64,000 nucleotides of DNA from Gammaproteobacteria bacterium (lineage in GTDB: Bacteria; Pseudomonadota; Gammaproteobacteria; Coxiellales; Coxiellaceae). The stretch's first letter is position 1; each line of letters begins with the position of its first letter. This document shows, piece by piece, positions 17,123 through 25,837 of this stretch. The notes below the pieces were generated by a model. It did not search any database. It worked only from the letters and a program-made list of their open reading frames with translations, and was not told the DNA's origin. The position numbers were made by a program, and so were the translations under genes. Where the stretch lies: NCBI GenBank assembly GCA_030425685.1, contig JAUIAD010000002.1, forward strand, positions 62,001 to 126,000, in the 5' to 3' direction.

Positions 17123-19021
17123 TTACGGTGCTGAGTTTTTACTTTCCATAAATTCTTGCGCTTGCTTGATACTTTCATCATTGATATTAGGCCCGCGATA
17201 GAAGAAAGAAGCTACCCTGGTGATTAATTCTGGGGGCAACTTTGCTAAAGGACCATGCTTGACCGCTTCTTTTTTACCGTTTATATCTACAACCTTGGTA
17301 GAATGCACCTGATTAAGCACCTTGCAAATATAGCGAAAACGATGCCTTGATGCTGCATAGTGACTCCGCTGATTAAATTGCCCACCTAAACTTTCAGCAG
17401 TTTCCAACGCTTTATCGGGGTGAGACATGACAGCTATAACATTCTGCAAAGATAAGCAGTTACCACGCCTTAAAGAATCTATGCCGCTATTGATAGCTTC
17501 AAAATAAGCACCATGCTGTTTTGCTAAAGCAAAGGTTTGCGCATTAAAAACCCCATTACTCCTTAAAATTATCACTACACAGGCAGTGTAGTAGATATTA
17601 CCTTGCTGCGCTAATATGCCTTGAAAAACATCCAAGGGCATATGCCCTGGGTTGTATGTATGCCACTTGTACAAACTCATGCGTACCATATGGAAATATT
17701 TGCTTTCAACAGATGGTAACACCTGAATCTCTTGAAAACCAAGTGCGCCACAATAGCGCAGCCCCTCAAGGACATAGTAAGCGTCATCACTATTTTCAAG
17801 AAAGAATTTTTTTTGCGAATCAAAAATATATTCAAGCACTGGCCCGTTAATCAAACCAACCTCAGATAGTGGTCTAAGCATTTTATGCAAAGGCTCAAAT
17901 TCTGGCGATAAAATTAAATCAGCATATTCCTCACGCTGATCTCCTAAGTACTTTGCAGCATAGGAAATCGATCTGGCCATAAATGGATAGTTAGACAACG
18001 CGCTATTAACTTTTGGCGAATCTATCTTTGACTCATTTAATAATTCCAATGCATCCGCTAAAGAGGCAGCATGGCGCGGCGAGTTAGTGATGAACTCTAT
18101 ATTGGCATCATCTAATAAAGACTTACCTGATAGTGTTTTCAAGCCCCTTGCAACATAAGAAATATTTTCCGCATCCATTAACACCTTGGACATTATTTTA
18201 TTATCTTTTAGCCATGCTTTATCAAGAATAACAACCTCTTCAGCTATCTGCTTAGCATAATGATAGTTATCCATCATAAACGTCATCACTTCAAACGTTA
18301 GCGAATCAGAATAAAACAAAAACTCAAGATTTCTTGCTAATAATTTTATTTCTCTATTAGAAGCATATTTTTGAATTGTTGCAGGGATAGCGGCATCAAT
18401 TTTAAAATCACGGAGCACTTGGTTTAGTTTGCGCAAAAAAGAAAGGCGTTGCCTAGTTTCTGCTTCTTGTTTTGCATCAAGCTTAACTTGTCGCTGCGTA
18501 GGTGCATTAAAAAATGAACTAGTGTTATGATTGGAGCTGGAGCTGGAGCTGGAGCTGGAGCTGGAGCTGGAGCTGGAATTATAATGGCTAGATGTAGAGT
18601 TTAAATGGTAACTTGAGACAGTGGCAGAGGTAATATTAGCAGTGGCATTTTTTTTCTTTTCCTCTGCAACCCTACTACCCAAAGATGGCACAAGTCTATG
18701 GCGCTCTTTTTTCTGTAGCTTATATCGGCCACCCGCAGCATCAGCTTCCGCCTTCCTTTTAGCGTTTGCCCCCGACACTAAGCCACTTTCAGCTTGCTGC
18801 CCCTTATGCTCAATAGTGCCAAACAAACGGCGGCCAGCACTATTTCGTCCAGTGCGAACCCGCTGCCTTCTTCCTGGAGATCTGTCTTTCCCTACACTAC
18901 TAGGCGAACCTGAGCCATTAGATGGCGAACCTGAGCCATTAGATTTAGACGGCGATATTGGTTCCATACTGGGCTTTACTCGCCCCGGTGAGGTAGGATT
19001 TGCTGATATCGTACTACGCAT
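17123..19021 (-). CDS. Poly-serine, helical-repeat protein with C-terminal F-box-like segment; candidate effector
   Basis: Unrecognised 632-aa protein. Residues 1-165 are low-complexity: Ser/Gly/Pro-rich with a doubled SNGSGSP unit, basic clusters (GRRQRVRTGRN, KLQKKERHR) and a run of 15 Ser encoded by a hexanucleotide repeat. From about 190 to 580 it is built of loosely repeated helical units of about 35 residues, e.g. HAASLADALELLNESKI and FMARSISYAAKYLG. Near the C-terminus LAKLPPELITRVASFFYRG resembles the start of an F-box, the element that docks onto host SKP1. No signal peptide. The build suits a translocated effector acting in a eukaryotic cell; function is unknown and the F-box match is partial. 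Confidence 0.72.
   Translation of the reverse strand: MRSTISANPTSPGRVKPSMEPISPSKSNGSGSPSNGSGSPSSVGKDRSPGRRQRVRTGRNSAGRRLFGTIEHKGQQAESGLVSGANAKRKAEADAAGGRYKLQKKERHRLVPSLGSRVAEEKKKNATANITSATVSSYHLNSTSSHYNSSSSSSSSSSSSSSSNHNTSSFFNAPTQRQVKLDAKQEAETRQRLSFLRKLNQVLRDFKIDAAIPATIQKYASNREIKLLARNLEFLFYSDSLTFEVMTFMMDNYHYAKQIAEEVVILDKAWLKDNKIMSKVLMDAENISYVARGLKTLSGKSLLDDANIEFITNSPRHAASLADALELLNESKIDSPKVNSALSNYPFMARSISYAAKYLGDQREEYADLILSPEFEPLHKMLRPLSEVGLINGPVLEYIFDSQKKFFLENSDDAYYVLEGLRYCGALGFQEIQVLPSVESKYFHMVRMSLYKWHTYNPGHMPLDVFQGILAQQGNIYYTACVVIILRSNGVFNAQTFALAKQHGAYFEAINSGIDSLRRGNCLSLQNVIAVMSHPDKALETAESLGGQFNQRSHYAASRHRFRYICKVLNQVHSTKVVDINGKKEAVKHGPLAKLPPELITRVASFFYRGPNINDESIKQAQEFMESKNSAP
18533..18577. 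repeat. Hexanucleotide microsatellite (GGAGCT)7 encoding Ser15
   Basis: Seven perfect GGAGCT units plus GGA on the + strand, 45 bases in all, encoding 15 serines on the coding strand. Gain or loss of a unit keeps the frame and changes linker length by two residues. Confidence 0.95.
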
Positions 19022-19174
19022 ACTTTTAACCTAAATAATTTACAATGCATTATCACAGGGGCTATAGTATCAGCACAAAATTAAGCAAACCTTAAACGAA
19101 TGTATTTTCCGCATAAAAACATCCTTAAGATAAAATTATGTTGACGCGTATCAACTTATCAACCCCCTAAAATG

Positions 19175-19189
19175 ATACCATTAAGGTAT
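19175..19189 (+). promoter_or_regulatory. Dyad over the LysR gene start, possible autoregulatory operator
   Basis: ATACC-ATTAA-GGTAT is a perfect five-base inverted repeat that covers the region before and into the ATG at 19188. A TAAAAT box lies at 19168-19173. Such a dyad could be an operator or fold over the ribosome-binding site. Confidence 0.35.
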
Positions 19190-20123
19190 GAAAAAATTTA
19201 TTGACCACTTACCAGACATTGTACTTTTTACTTATTTAATAGATCACAAAACCTTTACTGCTTTATCAGAGCATATGCAAATACACAAATCGATTATCAG
19301 CAAACGAATAAAAAATCTTGAAAAAAACCTAGGGGTGCAACTGATCACGCGCACAACGCGGAGCCTTAAACTGACTGAGGCTGGCTCACTGTTATATGAA
19401 CGCGCCTCATTGATGAAAAATGATTTTTCCAGCATCTATGCTGAGCTTTCAGATTTAAACACACAGCCAAAGGGAACGATAAGAATCAGCACGCCCAGCA
19501 GTTTTGGTCAAGAACATTTAATCTCTATTATCAATAAATTTACGCATCATCACCCCGATATTAAATTTAAATTATTTGTGGGTAAAACGTATCAAAGCAT
19601 TGTTAAACATCGCATTGATATTGGCTTTCACATGGGCGACCTCCCAGACTCTGGTTTAATTGCCAAAAAATTAAAATCGCAAAAAATGATTGTCTGTGCT
19701 TCACAGCAATACATAAAACAATACGGGCAACCCAACACACCTGATGAACTAGACAAACATAACTGTCTAACACTAGTTAATAAAAAAGAAAAGACCTGGT
19801 CTTTTATTGATAATAAAAATCAAGACCTATGCATAGCTGTCAGCGGCAACCTTAGCGCCACTAGTATGCAAGCGCTAAAATACGCCGCCATCAATGATGT
19901 CGGTATTGTGATGCTACCTGAATATTGTGTTGTCGATGATATTATCCAAGGGCGGCTAATGCCTTTGTTAAGTGACTATAAAACACTTAGCACTGACTTC
20001 TATGCACTCTATGCTAACGCAACCCATTTACCGAAACGATTACGTTTATTTTTAGATTTTGTTGCTGAAGAAATGAATTCTTTTAACACCATCGCCAAAA
20101 CGATAAGCCCAGCACTGGCATAA
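19188..20123 (+). CDS. LysR-family transcriptional regulator
   Basis: DNA-binding regulator of 311 aa. The N-terminal winged helix-turn-helix is typical (HKSIISKRIKNLEKNLGVQLITRTTRSLKLTEAG split over residues about 30-70), followed by the linker helix and the substrate-binding domain (GTIRISTPSSFGQEHL, IDIGFHMGD, DVGIVMLPEY). The start TFTALSEHMQIHKS departs from the usual 'SFtrAA' wording, giving a divergent subgroup related to the DmlR/CrgA type. Neighbours on both sides are unknown genes on the opposite strand, so the target is not evident; a dyad over its own start hints at autoregulation. Confidence 0.9.
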   Translation: MKKFIDHLPDIVLFTYLIDHKTFTALSEHMQIHKSIISKRIKNLEKNLGVQLITRTTRSLKLTEAGSLLYERASLMKNDFSSIYAELSDLNTQPKGTIRISTPSSFGQEHLISIINKFTHHHPDIKFKLFVGKTYQSIVKHRIDIGFHMGDLPDSGLIAKKLKSQKMIVCASQQYIKQYGQPNTPDELDKHNCLTLVNKKEKTWSFIDNKNQDLCIAVSGNLSATSMQALKYAAINDVGIVMLPEYCVVDDIIQGRLMPLLSDYKTLSTDFYALYANATHLPKRLRLFLDFVAEEMNSFNTIAKTISPALA

Positions 20124-20166
20124 GTTTACAAAAACAACTTGTAGATTGGCCACAGAGAGCTTTCGA

Positions 20167-21333
20167 TTAAACCAACACAGCAGACTGAGTTTCAAACTTT
20201 ACTGTTTCTTTGTCGGGTAGATCGATACTACTCTCACTCTTTTCTTCTAAACTATCTCCCGATAACGACCACGACCTCCTTCTAAAAAAGGATGCACCTG
20301 ACCCACTCACCCTCACTTCTTTCTTACTCTTTTGCTTCCTGACAGGTTTCTGGGTACCTTCTTGACCATCTAACTCTTTGAGATCTTTACAAACTCTTGC
20401 TTGCCAGCGCGACGTCAGATATCGGGAAATCGCTACTGCCACTAAAATAAAAACAGCGGCTTTAGCAACAAACAAGCAAAAAGGCCCAGCAATTAATAAC
20501 AGTGATAAACCACCTAGCAGACAACCATACAATACAGCTGACGTTATCGCCGCTTTACGATCTTCTTTTAATAAATCAAATCGTTCTGCGCTACCTATAT
20601 CAGAACACCTTGCTTTCAATAAAGCATTATTGGCCAACACCACCTGATAAAACTCATCAAACAAGCCAACAATAAATAAACCAACCATCGCAAAAGACCA
20701 ACCAATAGCAATACCTACCGGCCCAACTGGTCCCGCGACAAAAGCACCGGCAAAAAATAACACTGCCATAAAGAAAAAAACCATCGCAACAGCATCAGCC
20801 CAATTTTGAAAACGATGATGACCATTTTTCTCCACATCAAAAACAACACCCAACTTCCGACCAAGAATAAGGGTGAAACGAATCAAAATCTTAAATATAT
20901 AAATTAAAATATCAGCGAAGGCTGCCAGTGGCGGTATTATTCCTTTGCCCCATACTAGTATTATCGGCAACCATTTTGAAACTGCCTGCAAGACAATACC
21001 AGTATTTGACGCCTCCGACATAACCTTAAAAAAGTACAAAATGCCTTCCCAGGTCCTAAGATAGTTAAATAAAGCTTTTATTTTATTCCAGATATATTTA
21101 AAAAAAGAAAGGATAGCTAGACAAAGACACCACCTCTTTTTTCTTTCTGCCTTATTACCAGGGAGTAATGGCAAAATAGACTCTAAGTCAGGTTCAACTT
21201 TACTGTCAATATCACCTTGCGAATCCAGGGGATCTTCATCTCGGTTGCTGGGTTTTGGAATTTCTCGAATATCACCCTGAGGGGCAGCTGCGCCATTGGG
21301 TGAACGGTCACCGTGTCCTGATTGAGTTCTCAT
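20167..21333 (-). CDS. Multi-pass membrane protein of unknown function; candidate effector
   Basis: Unrecognised 388-aa protein. A polar N-terminus of about 70 residues lacks a signal peptide. It is followed by several hydrophobic segments: a helix near residue 75, amphipathic helices to 165, then clear membrane helices around 185-205 (VAMVFFFMAVLFFAGAFVAG), 210-230 and 270-305. The last 80 residues are charged (RKQKSKKEVRVSG; LEEKSESSIDLPDKE), with an acidic stretch near the end like E-block signals of Dot/Icm substrates. It is divergent from the tandem LuxR genes. Another unknown membrane protein at 57997-59733 has a similar style, but I cannot show homology. Confidence 0.7.
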   Translation of the reverse strand: MRTQSGHGDRSPNGAAAPQGDIREIPKPSNRDEDPLDSQGDIDSKVEPDLESILPLLPGNKAERKKRWCLCLAILSFFKYIWNKIKALFNYLRTWEGILYFFKVMSEASNTGIVLQAVSKWLPIILVWGKGIIPPLAAFADILIYIFKILIRFTLILGRKLGVVFDVEKNGHHRFQNWADAVAMVFFFMAVLFFAGAFVAGPVGPVGIAIGWSFAMVGLFIVGLFDEFYQVVLANNALLKARCSDIGSAERFDLLKEDRKAAITSAVLYGCLLGGLSLLLIAGPFCLFVAKAAVFILVAVAISRYLTSRWQARVCKDLKELDGQEGTQKPVRKQKSKKEVRVSGSGASFFRRRSWSLSGDSLEEKSESSIDLPDKETVKFETQSAVLV

Positions 21334-21540
21334 AGCTATTCACAAAGTTCCTTTTTAGCCTACTTGTTTCCATTATATCGCCAAGAAATTAATTAAAGAT
21401 TAAAGGAGTGTAACAATACGTATCATTGATCAATATATAACCATATTGCATAAGTAGTATTTGAGTATTTTCACCCGGCAAATATGTTCATATTATGATC
21501 ATATTTAAGCTAATAATGACCATTTTCAAGACACATCACC

Positions 21541-21569
21541 TTGACACAAATCTAATTTCTACGTAGTAT
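21541..21569 (+). promoter_or_regulatory. Sigma-70 promoter of first LuxR gene
   Basis: A perfect TTGACA (21541-21546), 17-base spacer and TAGTAT (21564-21569) lie about 50 bases before the ATG at 21621. The palindrome CTACGTAG at 21559-21566 overlaps the -10 and could be an operator. Confidence 0.6.
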
Positions 21570-21620
21570 TGCGCATATATAAGACTGTATGTATAAATTT
21601 AAATCTTCTGGAGTGAAATA

Positions 21621-22550
21621 ATGAACTGCTATAGCAATATGATCGAAAACGGTTCTATCAAGCACCTAAGCACGATCCAGCGGCTCTGCCAGCCACTGCT
21701 AGAGCAATTTGATATCCATCACTTCTCAGCTGGTATCACTACCCTTAATCACAGCTCATTAAGCCTTAGGGCCCTGTGCAATCGACCTGATGCCTTTTCA
21801 ACCTATTTTGAGAAACAGTATTTCGATTTGGACACTATTGCGTTCCACCTTTTTCGCCGCAAAATGGTCCCAGGTCAAATTTATACAAGTGTACGCTCCC
21901 CTTATTATGACAGCTTTTTTAAGTCCCTCTTTGTAAAGAAACGCATCATAGAGGCCCTGAAGAACTTGGGAATAACACAGTGCATCACTCTGATGAAAAT
22001 CGACAATAATACCGTTACCAATATTTCGTTTGGTACAAATAATGATCACCCAGGATTTGCTACCGAGCTTCTCTCTAAAATTAATGTGATCAGGTCATTT
22101 GGTGATCAGTTTATAAATAAAACAGAGACCATTCTCGATGAACTGACCCCTTATGCTGTTAATAGCGATAAAATAATAAGGCTTAAGCCAGTCAGCAAAT
22201 TACTTAATTGGATGGGGCTACCGGCAGATCCACAATCATTACAAGAATGTGGCAAATACTACCAATTGCCAAAGCGCCAGGAAAAAGACGACGAGCAACC
22301 CATTATTCAGGGAGAAATGAGGAAAGACCCGCTGCAATTAATTACCAAACGCGAACTTGAATGCTTGGCTGCCTACAGCAAAGGGGACAGCGCTAAAATA
22401 ATAGCGAAAAAACTCTTCTTATCAACCAGGACAGTTGAAAATCACATCTACAATGCAAGAAAAAAAATCGGCGCCAAAAGTAACGCTGATTTTTATCGCA
22501 TTTTGCAACAGTTATTTATTAATTCGGATTTAGCAACCACCTGGAGATAG
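21621..22550 (+). CDS. LuxR-family transcriptional regulator, solo (copy 1)
   Basis: 309-aa regulator. The C-terminal LuxR/FixJ-type helix-turn-helix is clear: ITKRELECLAAYSKGDSAKI followed by LFLSTRTVENHIYNARKKIG (residues about 240-295). The N-terminal 200 residues resemble the overall layout of an autoinducer-binding domain, but the invariant Trp/Tyr/Asp residues that hold acyl-homoserine lactone in LuxR are not seen. There is no luxI near it, so it is a LuxR 'solo' for an unknown signal, perhaps from a host. A TTGACA promoter and a GGAG site precede it. It is a tandem paralogue of the next gene, with roughly 45% identity by eye. Confidence 0.88.
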   Translation: MNCYSNMIENGSIKHLSTIQRLCQPLLEQFDIHHFSAGITTLNHSSLSLRALCNRPDAFSTYFEKQYFDLDTIAFHLFRRKMVPGQIYTSVRSPYYDSFFKSLFVKKRIIEALKNLGITQCITLMKIDNNTVTNISFGTNNDHPGFATELLSKINVIRSFGDQFINKTETILDELTPYAVNSDKIIRLKPVSKLLNWMGLPADPQSLQECGKYYQLPKRQEKDDEQPIIQGEMRKDPLQLITKRELECLAAYSKGDSAKIIAKKLFLSTRTVENHIYNARKKIGAKSNADFYRILQQLFINSDLATTWR

Positions 22551-22605
22551 CTCAGTCGACCATTGATTTTAGTTAAGATATAGTATTATTACTCTAATAT
22601 CTCTA

Positions 22606-22635
22606 TTGACAACAACCGCTTTCTCACGGTACGAT
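22606..22635 (+). promoter_or_regulatory. Sigma-70 promoter of second LuxR gene
   Basis: TTGACA (22606-22611), an 18-base spacer and TACGAT (22630-22635) lie ahead of the GTG start at 22680. The perfect -35 is shared with the promoter of the first copy, so each paralogue appears to have its own promoter. Confidence 0.45.
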
Positions 22636-22679
22636 TGCGCAGATATTGCGCTAACCATTACCTAACAACTGGAAGAACT

Positions 22680-23591
22680 GTGGCTTACTATACTAATATT
22701 GTTAAATATGGATCTGAAAAGTACCTCGATGAAATTCAGACGCTATGCAAGCCACTAGAAGACAGTTACGGTATCACTCACTTTTCAGCGAGCATTTCAT
22801 CGCTGGTCGATAAGCGCCCGATACGTGTTTTATCTAATGAACCTGAAACATTAACGCGTTACTTTAAAAAAGGCTTCTTCAACCTTGATTGCATTGCCTT
22901 CGAACTATCGTTAAAAAGTATTAAACCAAAAGAGTTATATACCAGCATAAGATCACCACATTACGACAATATCTTTAATTCAGAGTTTATAAAAAAGCGC
23001 GTTATTGAAGGTTTGCATGACCTAGGCTTACGACAATGTATTTCGATTCAACGTGTAGAAAGAAAAAGCGTGATCACCTATGCCTTTGGAACACAATGTG
23101 AGTCTCCCGGCTTTGTTGCTGAAGCACTAACGAAAGTGAATCAACTGCTACAATTTGGCGATCAATTTATTGAGAACACCCAACATATCTTTACCGAATT
23201 ATCACCCCATGCGATTCCATCAAAAGATTACTCAAACCCATCGCTAATTGTTAAGCTTTTACATTGGCTAGGCTTATCGCCTGATATTGAAGAACTAAAA
23301 TCTTGCGCACAGCGGTTTCAATTTCCAATCTCTAAAGAAAATAAATCTTTCAATGGTATTGGCGCCACTAATGAGCTGGTAAAGTCTATTACTAAAAGAC
23401 AGTACCAGTGCTTGCTAGCCTACAGCCAAGGCTGTGACACCAAAGAGATTGCTAAAAAATTACATCTATCGACTCGCACGGTTGAAAATCATATTTACAA
23501 CGCCAGAAAGAAAATGGGGGCTAAAAACAACGTCGAGTTTTACCAAATGCTACAAAAGCTATTTACCAATCCCGATTTCGCCACCAACTAG
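22680..23591 (+). CDS. LuxR-family transcriptional regulator, solo (copy 2)
   Basis: 303-aa paralogue of the preceding gene. The GTG at 22680 is chosen since VAYYTNIVKYGSEKYLDEIQ then aligns with the start of copy 1 and GGAAGA precedes it; a TTG 45 bases upstream opens the same frame. The helix-turn-helix LHLSTRTVENHIYNARKKMG is nearly identical to copy 1, so both probably bind similar DNA, while the N-terminal domains differ more and may sense different ligands or have split roles. Conserved landmarks shared with copy 1 are HFSA near residue 35, RSPHYD near 92 and FGDQFI near 160. No autoinducer synthase is adjacent. Confidence 0.88.
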   Translation: MAYYTNIVKYGSEKYLDEIQTLCKPLEDSYGITHFSASISSLVDKRPIRVLSNEPETLTRYFKKGFFNLDCIAFELSLKSIKPKELYTSIRSPHYDNIFNSEFIKKRVIEGLHDLGLRQCISIQRVERKSVITYAFGTQCESPGFVAEALTKVNQLLQFGDQFIENTQHIFTELSPHAIPSKDYSNPSLIVKLLHWLGLSPDIEELKSCAQRFQFPISKENKSFNGIGATNELVKSITKRQYQCLLAYSQGCDTKEIAKKLHLSTRTVENHIYNARKKMGAKNNVEFYQMLQKLFTNPDFATN

Positions 23592-23652
23592 CCGACTAAT
23601 TTTCGCAACAGCTCAGGTTGTATGACATTATGCACTGCGCTGATACCTTTCA

Positions 23653-24711
23653 TTATGACTGCTGAGTTAAAACCCTTCTATTTGCATAATAGCGAATAAG
23701 CTCAACACCTCCCAAATAGGAGGCTAACGCGGCAATAAATATAATAAACTGACAGCCATCAGAAACTTGATAGCACGCCAATAAGAACCCTATCAATCCT
23801 AACCCTATTGAGAAAGCACACAATAAGTAAGTTGACGTTGCCGTTCTTATTCCTGCTAAATGCAATATATGATGAAAATGATCTCGAGACGCTTTAAAAA
23901 TAGATTTACCCGCCATCACACGGTGCAAAGTTACATTCAGCATATCAAACAAAGGAAAGGCCATAATCCACAACACCATAATAGGGCTGACAATATGTAT
24001 ATTGTGCTGTGAAATATCTATCGCAAACCAAGCCAGCAAAAAAGCGATAAACGTACTACCCGAATCCCCCAAAAATACGCTGGCGCGCTTATGCCAAGGA
24101 AAACGCATATTGTAATTTAAGAACACTAACAACAGCATAATTAAAATTACCAACAGCTTTTGCTCTGCCGCCATATTTAAACGGCATGCCAACCATAACA
24201 ATAATGCAGCTTGTCCAACAGCTACACCGCCAGCCAAACCATCTTGCCCATCGATCATATTCATGGCATTTAAATTAGCAACGACTAAAAAAACAGTGGC
24301 TGGCAATGCCCACATACCAAGCTGTAGGTTGCCAGTAAAAAAAAGATGTCCCAAATGTTTTAATAACACGCTACCCCAAGCAGCTAGCATTAATGCAGCT
24401 AACACCTGCCCCATTAGTCTAAGCTTAGAACTAAGATCACGAAAATCGTCAACCACCCCCATCAATATTAAAATAGAGATGCCTGCTAGCATCCCGCGAT
24501 AAGGCTGCAAGGAGGTGTGCAACATTAAAAGTGAGAAACAAAACCCAAAGAAGATAGCAATACCACCCACCAAAGGGGTGTTATGATCATGCCGCTTGCG
24601 TTCTGTTGGCCGATCAACAAACCCTATTCGAATCGCCAGCGGTCGCAGCAGGCGAATACAAAACAAACAGGCTATTACGGCGATAATACTACTGGTAATA
24701 AAGTCCGTCAT
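23653..24711 (-). CDS. wecA: Undecaprenyl-phosphate GlcNAc/sugar-1-phosphate transferase (WecA/TagO family)
   Basis: Polytopic membrane enzyme (352 aa, about 11 helices) that loads a sugar-1-phosphate onto undecaprenyl phosphate as the first step of O-antigen or related polymer synthesis. Family motifs: MGVVDDFRDLSSKLR (DD motif), NAMNMIDGQDGLAGG (NxxNxxDGxDGL), FLGDSGSTFIAFLLAW and SRDHFHHILHLAGI, the HIHH-like motif of WecA. It is isolated rather than part of a glycan cluster; the substrate sugar cannot be read from sequence. It converges with the second LuxR gene. Confidence 0.88.
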   Translation of the reverse strand: MTDFITSSIIAVIACLFCIRLLRPLAIRIGFVDRPTERKRHDHNTPLVGGIAIFFGFCFSLLMLHTSLQPYRGMLAGISILILMGVVDDFRDLSSKLRLMGQVLAALMLAAWGSVLLKHLGHLFFTGNLQLGMWALPATVFLVVANLNAMNMIDGQDGLAGGVAVGQAALLLWLACRLNMAAEQKLLVILIMLLLVFLNYNMRFPWHKRASVFLGDSGSTFIAFLLAWFAIDISQHNIHIVSPIMVLWIMAFPLFDMLNVTLHRVMAGKSIFKASRDHFHHILHLAGIRTATSTYLLCAFSIGLGLIGFLLACYQVSDGCQFIIFIAALASYLGGVELIRYYANRRVLTQQS

Positions 24712-24873
24712 GGAATTTGGCTCTCCTTATGGTGACATGTGCCATATGCGGATTGTATCTTAACAACCCAGCTGCAGCAATTCCCACAGGAAAATTACCC
24801 AACCAATAGTGGCCGCTTCCTCAAAGAAGGGCGCAGCTTACCACGCCCCAAAGATATTATAGCTCCAGCCAAT

Positions 24874-25197
24874 CTAGTGATTTAACCTTATTCGATTGCC
24901 ATTACGTTTTTTTAATCTCTGCAACCTTTTTTGACTGATCCCTTTTATCTCAACAAGATCATCAACGGCATGAAAAGGCCCATGCTGCTTTCTATAGGCT
25001 AATATTACCTGCGCTCGATGCTTACCGATGCCTTTTAACGTTGCCAGCTCTGCAGCTGTTGCTGAATTTAAATAAACGGTATTTAAAACTACTGCGTGTC
25101 GCTGATGCCGTGAGCCCGCATGATGTTTCGTTGCTGCATTAACATTAGTGGCTAGAAAAGTCAGTGAAATAGCCCCATAAACCAAAATACGCTTCAT
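24874..25197 (-). CDS. ComEA-like helix-hairpin-helix secreted DNA-binding protein
   Basis: Small secreted protein (107 aa) with a signal peptide (MKRILVYGAISLTFLATNVNA) and a ComEA-type (HhH)2 domain: VYLNSATAAELATLKGIGKH and LVEIKGISQKRLQRL. Such proteins bind double-stranded DNA in the periplasm and pull it in during natural transformation. Together with the type IV pilus at the left of the window it makes DNA uptake plausible, though comEC is not in the window. A His/Arg-rich segment sits between signal and domain. Confidence 0.85.
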   Translation of the reverse strand: MKRILVYGAISLTFLATNVNAATKHHAGSRHQRHAVVLNTVYLNSATAAELATLKGIGKHRAQVILAYRKQHGPFHAVDDLVEIKGISQKRLQRLKKRNGNRIRLNH

Positions 25198-25285
25198 AGA
25201 AATCTTCTATCAAACTTTTAAAAATAATAGTTTAATGCATTAGATCTTTGAAGCAATACCGTAGTTAAACAGACACATTCATTAT

Positions 25286-25789
25286 CTACGTTGTCTTTGT
25301 AAAACCAATAATCGTTGAATGGACTCGCAGCGCTTTTAATTGGTTAACAATACTTGGCGCTTCACTCACACCGGCCGACAAAAATATTACTTTTGGTAAC
25401 GAATTAACATTTTCAGCCGATAGGGTCACTTTTTTATGACTAAAAGCTCTAACAAAACTTATTGTTCCACCTTGCTGAACAAACACATCAGCAAACTTTG
25501 CCGCAGTATTGGCAACGGCAGGAATTGATTTATCGAAAATAATAGCAACGTTTTTTTGTTTTAACTGCGAATAGACATATTGCGCACTAGCAGCAGCTTG
25601 CTGCTCATTCATAACAGGATTCTTATTATCCACAAGAGGCTGCCCTACTGAGGCATGATGATGACGATAAGAGCGATGATGACGATGATAATGGTGGTGA
25701 TTGACACGCTTTTGCGTTTTTTGTTTCGCGCTAATACACATCGATTGCGTCAGTAAAAGTAAAGTAAAGACAACGGCTATTTTTTTCAT
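25286..25789 (-). CDS. Secreted histidine-rich protein of unknown function
   Basis: 167-aa protein with a signal peptide (MKKIAVVFTLLLLTQSMCIS) and a His/Arg/Tyr-rich region at about residues 29-48 (HHHYHRHHRSYRHHH) that could bind zinc, nickel or copper. The remaining 110 residues look like an alpha/beta domain: AAASAQYVYSQLKQKNVAII, then a strand-helix series ending in STIIGFTKTT. I do not recognise a family. The adjacent comEA-like gene also has a short His/Arg-rich linker after its signal peptide, so the two may share a compartment or regulation; their spacing is 88 bases on the same strand. Confidence 0.75.
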   Translation of the reverse strand: MKKIAVVFTLLLLTQSMCISAKQKTQKRVNHHHYHRHHRSYRHHHASVGQPLVDNKNPVMNEQQAAASAQYVYSQLKQKNVAIIFDKSIPAVANTAAKFADVFVQQGGTISFVRAFSHKKVTLSAENVNSLPKVIFLSAGVSEAPSIVNQLKALRVHSTIIGFTKTT

Positions 25790-25837
25790 TCACACACTCC
25801 TTGTGTAAAAAGATATTTTCAAACCCAGCACCTGCAT

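Noticed and set aside
18533-18577. Short regular repeats as a CRISPR array
   Set aside because: Units are six bases with no spacers; it is a coding microsatellite. No CRISPR array or cas gene is seen in the window.
18621-19034. Open frame antisense to the poly-serine gene
   Set aside because: Low-complexity coding of the opposite strand leaves this frame open by chance; no start signal.
21621-23591. Complete quorum-sensing system
   Set aside because: No luxI-type synthase lies near the two LuxR genes, and the lactone-binding residues of classic LuxR are not evident.
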